Below are positions 7,998-13,108 of a stretch of DNA of 13,108 bases, in pieces (positions within the stretch are counted from its first letter, which is position 1; each line of letters starts with the position of its first letter). The stretch lies in contig MU658052.1 in the NCBI GenBank assembly GCA_026770575.1, positions 1 to 13,108 on the forward strand, given 5' to 3'. The notes below the pieces were generated by a model, which worked only from the letters and a program-made list of their open reading frames with translations, did not search any database and was not told the origin of the DNA. Made by a program: the position numbers and the translations under genes. This DNA is from Pelagophyceae sp. CCMP2097. Its lineage: Eukaryota; Sar; Pelagophyceae.

Positions 7998-10389
7998 GGG
8001 CGCTGGCCGGCGTCGTCGGCGAGCTCGTCGAGAACGCGATCCGCGCGCTCGACACGCGGTTCTTCTCGCTGTCCGCGGCGCAGCGGCGGGCGCCGGGCGC
8101 TTTACAAAAACTGCGGTGCGTCGTGCAGATGTCCGGCGACGGCAAGTGGCTCCGCGTCGCCGACGCCGGCTGTGGCATGACGCGCGGCGACCTCATCAAC
8201 CGTCTCGCAGCCCCGGGCGCGTCGAGGTGCGCGGGAGCCGGCGCCCGCGACGCCGCCGCTCCCAAGGCGACGTGCGGCGCTAGGTGTGACCGCGGCGACG
8301 AGGTTGCGTGGCGCGCAGCGCTAAAGTCGGGCGACGCGGCGGCGTTCTCGGCGGCCTTTGGCGGCGGCGTCTTTGCCGCGGTGGCGGTGGCGGACGCGCT
8401 GCACGTCGTGACGAAGGCCGACGACGACGCGCCGTACTCGTGGACGCTCGACGCAACGGCCCCGCAGGAATTCTCCATCCACCTCGGTGCAAAGCAGCTC
8501 GGGCCCTTCTTCGGCGGCGCGCTCGACGCGGGCTCCCTCGAGGACTCGCACGGCCCGGAAGATGCATCGGACGGCGCCGAACGCGTGGCGTTTCCGTACG
8601 ACGGCGGCACCGTCGTCTCGCTGCGGCTCCGCGACTTTGTAAAGGGCGCCTCGGATTTCCGCGCCGTCGTCGAGGCGTCCCAGCTCCGGACGCAGTACGC
8701 CGTAGAGCTGCTGGCGCCCGGGGACGAACTGCAAGTCGCGCGCGTCGTGCTCGCCTTTGGAGAAGACGAAGGCGGCTTCACCAAAGACGCCGACACGTCT
8801 GAAGTGGCGACGGGCGGCGCTGCGGCAATCCAAAAATCGGAACCAGAGTCGGCTGAGGCGGCGGCGGCGTCGGCGGAAGCGGCGGGGCGGGAGATGTTGG
8901 AGCGGTGCAGGTACATCCCGCTGCGGCTGTCGCACGGCGAGCGCAAGGTCCTCCGTCTCGTCGAGGCGGCGCTGCGCGTCTCCGGCTACGTGGACCGCGT
9001 CGACTCGGCGGCGCTCGAGGGCAAGGCGGCGAAGCGGCAGCAGCTGCAGCTGCGCGGCATCACGAAAATCCTCCGCGGCCTCGTCGTCGCGGCGGACCCC
9101 GGCCGGTGCACCGCGCACTCCCAAAGCTTTGCCGACGACGCGCCGCTGCTACGCGCCTGCTTCGAGGTCGCGCGGCGGTACAAGATCCTCAACCCGGAGC
9201 TGATGCGGTCGGAATACGGCACGCTCGTCAACCTCCTCCAAGACGCATCCGCGCTGGCAGACGAATTCGGCGTGGACTGCGTCCGGCCCGTCGAGACGGT
9301 ACACCGCCTCCTCTCCACTCACAACGGCCTCGCGCTGCTCGACGACGCGCAGATTCTGGACGCGACGAGCGAGGTCCTGCCCGATTCGACCAAGTCCCGG
9401 GCGCAGATGGACCAGCTGCTGCGGCGCAAGGCGCGCGCCGTCCGCGGAATCGTCGGCCGCCACGCCCGAAACGACTTCTCCGCGGCCCAAATCGAGCTGT
9501 GCCTCGTTAGCATCTGCGACAATGAGTCATATCTGAATTCGAACCGCGCCCCGATCGACGCCACGCTCGCCCTCCTCCGAAAACACTTCGACCCGCGGCG
9601 CTTCCCGGAAGGCCCGCCGCCGCAGAAGTTGCTCGCCATCCAAGACGGCGGGTCCGGGGCGCGCCTGTCGCACCCGCACGCGAGGCAGTTCAAATTCGCA
9701 GAGCAGAGTTTGCTGCTCTGGCGCGAAATCGTCGGCGACATGTTCAGGCACTGGCACGGCGCGGAGGCCGACCTCCTCTCCGGCGACGCGCCCTACGCCC
9801 TCCGCGACACGGGCCAGGGCCTCCAGCGCGTCCAGCCGTGCGTCCTCCCGTGCAGAAGCGCGAGAAGAGGGCGCAAAACGTAGGTGCCCGCGGTCCTATG
9901 CGGCGATGCGGCAGACGCTGGCGCGGGCGTCTCGGTCTTCGTCGTCGGGCGAGGCGTGGGTCGGGAGTTCGATGATCCACATGGGCGACCACAACGTGCC
10001 CAACGCCCTCGTGTTTCTCGACAAATACGCACAGGTGCGTTCCCCCTCTCCTCGAAGCGCGTTGCACGGCGAATTAGGTGGCGCGCATCCTGCGGCCTTT
10101 AGTGTCGGTGCTGGCGCGTGCAAGGCAGCTCTGCGGCGACGACCCGGAGCTGAAGCGTCTCGTCGACGACGCCTTCGGGTCGCCCGAGGACTTCGAGGTA
10201 TCCGTCCTCGCCGACTTCTTCCGCCACGCTTTCGACGGGTCAGGCGCCGACAACTTCTACGACGCCGGGTCGTGCGTCGACGGCCGCCTCACTTCAGCCT
10301 GGAACTGGTGCTCCCAAGTCTCGCGCAAGCCGTACTTGGTCGTCTTCAAGCTCTGCGGCTTTGCGGGGTTCGACGGCCAGTTCCACTGA
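7766..10389 (+). CDS. HSP90-type N-terminal ATPase domain fused to DUF2009/UPF0652, 4 exons
   Basis: Exons 7766-8226, 8284-9837, 9884-10034 and 10078-10389 give 825 residues; introns are 57, 46 and 43 nt. Residues about 80-310 resemble the HSP90 N-terminal GHKL ATPase: [12 protein letters not shown] (E86 and N90 at the catalytic and Mg positions), DAGCGMT (133-139, Asp and Gly that bind ATP), DLINRL, a lid glycine region [12 protein letters not shown] (about 180-191), [13 protein letters not shown], and [13 protein letters not shown] (about 261). HSP90 middle and C-terminal domains are absent. After an acidic Ala-rich linker, residues about 355-825 are a full DUF2009 domain: [89 protein letters not shown] and FAGFDGQF at the end. 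DUF2009 function is unknown. Both domains lie in one unbroken frame within exon 2, so the fusion does not depend on a splice call. The start could also be 7739 or 7904/7907. Confidence 0.85.
7952..7996. repeat. Five-unit 9-bp repeat encoding Ala-Asp-Gly
   Basis: GCGGACGGC is repeated five times perfectly, encoding an ADG run just before the ATPase domain of the fusion protein. It is a coding minisatellite likely to vary in length between strains. Confidence 0.9.
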
Positions 10390-10897
10390 GGCGCGCCACC
10401 GTCCGAAAAAGGGCCCAGCCGACCCGGGTTTGCTTGACCCGGCGAAGAGCGACCGCCTTCCCAAAAATCAAATGGCCGCTAAGCGCGCACCGAATCAAAA
10501 GCGGCTCGACGTCGGGCACAGAGGCGGACGGGCCAGTGTGTTCAGCAGTGAGAGAAGGACACTTGGAACGGGAGTTGCTGCTTGCTTAAAATCCACCCTG
10601 GGTGGGGCTGCCCCAAAAGGGAATGACCGTCAAACCCGAGTCAAAGGTAGGCTTCCAGGCCCGGAGGCCCGGTGCCAAGCTTCGGAGATCGCGTCAGCAC
10701 ATGAAGCGCGGCGTCTCCTCACGGAGGTATGGTCCACCAATCACTTTGGCACTTCGGTCGTGGTTCGTTGGGGATGCCAGTTGGGGGGCGAGGGCGTCGG
10801 CGGCTTTTTTGAGCGCATTCGGAATGTGGATGTACCGCGTCGCGGCCCAGGCATGGCCTGGGTCCTTTCCTCCGTTTGCGCCGTTTTGAGTTATGGT

Positions 10898-10939
10898 AGA
10901 GAGAGATATGGGTCGGGCGTATCTTCCATATCTCTCTCT
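10898..10939. repeat. Perfect 14-bp inverted repeat
   Basis: AGAGAGAGATATGG (10898-10911) is followed after a 14-base loop by its exact reverse complement (10926-10939). It could form a hairpin in RNA from either strand. Confidence 0.9.
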
Positions 10940-10949
10940 CACGCTCCCC

Positions 10950-10978
10950 TTGAGTCGTGGCGGAAAGCCTCGACTCAA
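10950..10978. repeat. 8-bp inverted repeat
   Basis: TTGAGTCG (10950-10957) and CGACTCAA (10971-10978) flank a 13-base loop. It lies 10 bases beyond the 14-bp dyad. Confidence 0.8.
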
Positions 10979-10992
10979 ACGAACATGAATTT

Positions 10993-11142
10993 CGGCCGTC
11001 GGGGCCTGTGCTGGGCGACGGCGCCGGTGGCCGTCGGGGCCTCTCCTTGTCGAGGGCTCTCCTTGTGCGGCCGTCTGGGCCTTTGCTGGGCGACGGCGCC
11101 GGTGGCCGTCGGGGCCTCTCCTTGTCGAGGGCTCTCCTTGTT
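10993..11142. repeat. Two-copy 75-bp tandem repeat with a partial third copy
   Basis: 10993-11067 is repeated at 11068-11142 with only a few differences near the start of the unit. CGGCCGTC at 11147 begins a partial third copy. Inside each unit, CCGTC-GGGCCT recurs at about half the period, suggesting an older, shorter repeat. The repeat lies just downstream of the copia pol stop, as seen by that gene. Confidence 0.9.
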
Positions 11143-11180
11143 GATTCGGCCGTCTTGGCCTTCTTCTCTTGTTCTTCCTC

Positions 11181-11213
11181 TTCTTCTTCTTCTTCTTCTT
11201 CTTCTTCTTCTTC
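11181..11213. repeat. TTC trinucleotide tract (GAA on the copia coding strand)
   Basis: There are eleven perfect TTC units inside a longer pyrimidine-rich stretch (11161-11220). On the minus strand this is a purine tract right after the pol stop, which is where a copia polypurine tract would lie. Confidence 0.9.
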
Positions 11214-11231
11214 TTTCTTTGCGCGGTGCGC

Positions 11232-13108
11232 TCACTGGTGCAGCACGACGATGTTCATCAAGATGCGGCGGTCGCGGACGGCCTCGGAGCCTTGGACGGG
11301 CTTCGTGAGGTAGTTCGCGAGGTTCCTTTTGGTGTTGATTTTGACCGGCAGGAGCGTTCCGCGTTCCTTCTCTTGGCGCGCGCGCCAGTACTTCGCGCGG
11401 ATCTGCTTGTTCTTTTTCGATATGACCGGCTCCTTCATGGTCGAGACTGTGCCACTGCTGTCCATGAACAGGATCGTCGGACGTTGCAGCGGCGTGTGGA
11501 CGTCCTCAAAGATCTGGCGTACCATGATGATGTTCGGCACGGCGATAAACGTCGCGTGGATTTCGGCCTCCACCGATGAGAGCTTTGCGTCGTCCGACTT
11601 GGTACAAGTCCAAACCGCTGCCACGCCCGCGTACATGACGACGCTGGCGACGATCGACTCGGCTCCTTTCGTCCACGCCGTAATCCAGTATGCGTCGGAG
11701 AACGCGCAAGGCTCGCATGCGCCCTCCTGGTACGTGATGCCGAAATGCACCGTGCCGGACAGGTAGGCGAGAATCTGGTAGGCGACTTTCAGGTGGTACT
11801 GGCACGGCGAGGACATGTACGTGCACAGGAAGACGGTGTAGTACACGATGTCGATGCGCGTCCACCATGCTAGCCAGACGAGCGATCCGCCGATTTTTCG
11901 GTAGTCGGAAAGCTCCGGCTCGATGAGCGGCGTGTCGGCTTCCGTCGGCAAGCGGAGTAGCGACTTCTCGCAAGGCTGCGGGCGCGGCGACGTCGGCGTT
12001 ACTCCGAAACGCTCTAAAAACGCTTTGACGTACATGCCTTGGTGGAGGAACGTAACGTGCCGCTCGCCGCGAATGCCTGTTTCGAAAACGACGCCGAGCT
12101 CGTGGCGCAGAGGCCCTAAATCAACCAAGTCGAACTTAATGCGGCAGAACGCGACAAACTCCTTCCAAAAGGGCGTGTGCGACGTCGCTGCGATGACGTT
12201 GTCGACGTACAGTGCGCATACGAGCGTGGCGCCGGTGCGACGAAAGATATAGAGACAGGGGTCGGCAGTTGATCGGAGAAAACCAAAACTGAGAAACGCC
12301 CCGTTGATGATCTGGTACCAAATCCTGCCGACTTGCTCCAGTCCGTAAAGCGACTTGAGCAGCCGCCAAATCGGGATGAGTCCGTCCGAGCGCGGTGGCG
12401 ACGCAAAACCTTGCGGTTCGTAGCAGAACACGGCCTCTTCCAGCACGCCGTTGAGGTACGCGCCCGTGACGTTGCCGCTGAAAAGGAGCATAGCGTTTGC
12501 CGTTGCCCACGCAATGAGTAAGCACACCGCCTCGACGCGTGCCGTCGGTGCGAACGTCTCGAAGTAGTCGACACCGAAGCGTTGTCCAAAACCGCGTGCG
12601 ACCAGCCGCCCCTTGATATTATCGCGGCTGCTGTCGTCCTTCCACTTTTCCTTCAAGACCCATTTGAGCGTGAGCATGTTGTAGGCCTTGAGCGCCGACG
12701 CCGTGGCGAGCTCCACAACGAAGGTGCCGCGGTCGTAGATCTGGTCGTACTCCTGCTGCATGGCTGTAATGGTCGGCTCGCGGTCAGGTCCGTCGAGGAA
12801 AGTGCGCGCGTGTTGCTGACGGACCTCGGCGATGTTCATGCCCTGCGCGGTGCCAATGAACGCGGCGAAACCGGTCACGGCGCTAATTGCGAGTAAAGTC
12901 GTCCAGCCGGTCCAGCAGCGCGCGCCCCCTTTCGGGTCTTCTGGTTCGAAGCGGTTGCGCGTCTTTTGTTGGCGCACAGGGCGAGACGCGGGCGGCCGCG
13001 ATTCCGAAAACAAGTCCAGCGGCGTGTCCAGCGACGGTGGCGGAGGCAGTCCCGACGGTGGCGGGGGCAGTCCCTGTGGCGAGTCCAGCGAGAGCTGTGG
13101 CGAGGTCC
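11232..13108 (-). CDS. Copia-type pol polyprotein, reverse transcriptase and RNase H, 5' partial
   Basis: The frame is open from the window edge to a TGA at 11232-11234. Going from the edge, it has a proline-rich linker (GLPPPPS repeats, about 13014-13108), a hydrophobic stretch (about 12840-12910), and then an RVT_2 domain: AMQQEYDQIYDRGTFVV, LTLKWVLKEKWK, KGRLVARGFGQRFGVDYFET, FAPTARVEAV, GAYLNG, LLKSLYGLEQVGRIWY and LYVDN. After the DYRKIGGSLVWLAWWTR connection comes an RNase H domain (FSDAYW, LSSVEAEIHATF, FMDSSG) and the family's LTKPV terminus. The aspartate before GAYLNG is Asn (codon 12473-12471), and the second aspartate of YVDD is Asn (12200-12198). The RNase H SDADW motif reads SDAYW. 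There is no stop or frameshift in over 600 codons, so it is young or constrained, but polymerase activity is unlikely. Confidence 0.9.
   Translation of the reverse strand, partial: TSPQLSLDSPQGLPPPPSGLPPPPSLDTPLDLFSESRPPASRPVRQQKTRNRFEPEDPKGGARCWTGWTTLLAISAVTGFAAFIGTAQGMNIAEVRQQHARTFLDGPDREPTITAMQQEYDQIYDRGTFVVELATASALKAYNMLTLKWVLKEKWKDDSSRDNIKGRLVARGFGQRFGVDYFETFAPTARVEAVCLLIAWATANAMLLFSGNVTGAYLNGVLEEAVFCYEPQGFASPPRSDGLIPIWRLLKSLYGLEQVGRIWYQIINGAFLSFGFLRSTADPCLYIFRRTGATLVCALYVDNVIAATSHTPFWKEFVAFCRIKFDLVDLGPLRHELGVVFETGIRGERHVTFLHQGMYVKAFLERFGVTPTSPRPQPCEKSLLRLPTEADTPLIEPELSDYRKIGGSLVWLAWWTRIDIVYYTVFLCTYMSSPCQYHLKVAYQILAYLSGTVHFGITYQEGACEPCAFSDAYWITAWTKGAESIVASVVMYAGVAAVWTCTKSDDAKLSSVEAEIHATFIAVPNIIMVRQIFEDVHTPLQRPTILFMDSSGTVSTMKEPVISKKNKQIRAKYWRARQEKERGTLLPVKINTKRNLANYLTKPVQGSEAVRDRRILMNIVVLHQ

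Larger units (their letters stand above)
10390..11231. other. Gene-free region between the fusion gene and the copia element
   Basis: I see no conserved protein in this 842-bp stretch. Several frames stay open because of the GC bias and the low-complexity repeats, but they lack known motifs. It holds two inverted repeats (10898-10939 and 10950-10978), a 75-bp tandem repeat (10993-11142) and an 11-unit TTC tract (11181-11213). Part of it, perhaps all beyond about 10890, may be the 3' non-coding end or LTR of the minus-strand retroelement. No TG...CA boundaries could be fixed because the other LTR is outside the window. Confidence 0.5.
11161..13108 (-). mobile_element. Ty1/copia LTR retrotransposon, 3' part, cut by the window edge
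   Basis: The element consists of the RT-RNase H part of a copia-order polyprotein followed by a purine-rich tract on its coding strand. Gag, protease and integrase would lie beyond base 13108. The lower boundary is set at the end of the purine tract because no LTR could be delimited. RT-RNase H lies at the polyprotein C-terminus with no integrase downstream of it, which separates Ty1/copia from Ty3/gypsy order; the RT itself is of the RVT_2 type. Confidence 0.85.

Noticed and set aside
7904..8700. MutL/MLH or MORC identity for the ATPase domain
   Set aside because: The order ALDxxFFSL, DAGCGMTxxDLIN, VVTKxDDDxxYSW and GGTVVSLRL fits HSP90 better. The MutL GFRGEAL motif is not seen.
7528..8946. 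Long minus-strand open frame antisense to the ATPase half of the fusion gene
   Set aside because: It is Ser/Ala-rich with no motif; its opposite strand carries the HSP90-like motifs. GC bias keeps antisense frames open here.
9838..9883. Taking the stop at 9881-9883 as the real end of the DUF2009 protein
   Set aside because: The domain continues in another frame after a 46-nt GTGCGT-TAG intron, restoring the family motifs VQPCPR and [15 protein letters not shown].
10993..11142. CRISPR-like array
   Set aside because: The 75-bp units are contiguous with no unique spacers, and the sequence is eukaryotic.
10361..11308. Plus-strand frame of about 315 codons spanning the fusion gene stop and the repeats
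   Set aside because: It is built from the 75-bp repeats and the TTC tract (poly-Leu) with no conserved part.
1..13108. tRNA or rRNA genes
   Set aside because: No cloverleaf with T-arm GTTC-type motifs and no rRNA core sequence was seen on reading both strands, although a dedicated scan was not possible.

Overview
The window is nuclear DNA from a GC-rich eukaryote. Every conserved gene is split by very short introns (about 43-141 nt), there are no operons, and one gene is a Ty1/copia-type retrotransposon polyprotein. A plastid-lipid-associated (PAP/fibrillin) protein starts with a secretory-type signal sequence followed by a basic stretch, as expected for a complex (secondary) plastid. A POC5-like centriolar protein suggests a flagellated stage. 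Together these point to a photosynthetic secondary-plastid alga, such as a stramenopile like a pelagophyte or possibly a haptophyte. The exact taxon is inference.

Layout, left to right. (1) 179-1502, minus: a four-exon nucleolar-type FKBP peptidyl-prolyl isomerase. (2) 1739-2936, plus: a broken, retrotransposon-derived protein with the C-terminal 'endonuclease' part of a reverse-transcriptase polyprotein, disrupted by a 7-bp tandem duplication and followed by a 75-bp tandem duplication. (3) 3355-4358, plus: four-exon PAP/fibrillin. (4) 4587 to about 5642 or beyond, plus: POC5-like centrin-binding coiled-coil protein, whose 3' end is uncertain. (5) 6048-7549, minus: five-exon OLA1/YchF ATPase. 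(6) 7766-10389, plus: a four-exon protein that fuses an HSP90-type N-terminal ATPase domain to a complete DUF2009/UPF0652 domain. This is the most unusual gene here, and it is divergently transcribed from OLA1. (7) 10390-11231: a gene-free stretch with two inverted repeats, a 75-bp tandem repeat and a TTC/GAA tract. (8) 11232-13108, minus: the 3' part of a copia pol gene (RT and RNase H), open to the window edge and with both canonical RT aspartate positions read as asparagine.

The host genes are housekeeping or organelle genes and do not form an obvious pathway. FKBP, OLA1 and an HSP90-like protein all relate loosely to protein homeostasis and translation. OLA1 and the HSP90-DUF2009 gene share a short divergent promoter region; co-regulation is only a possibility. 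All gene models were built by joining reading frames at GT-AG sites so that family motifs stay continuous. Total coding lengths of the FKBP, fibrillin, OLA1 and HSP90-DUF2009 models are divisible by three.
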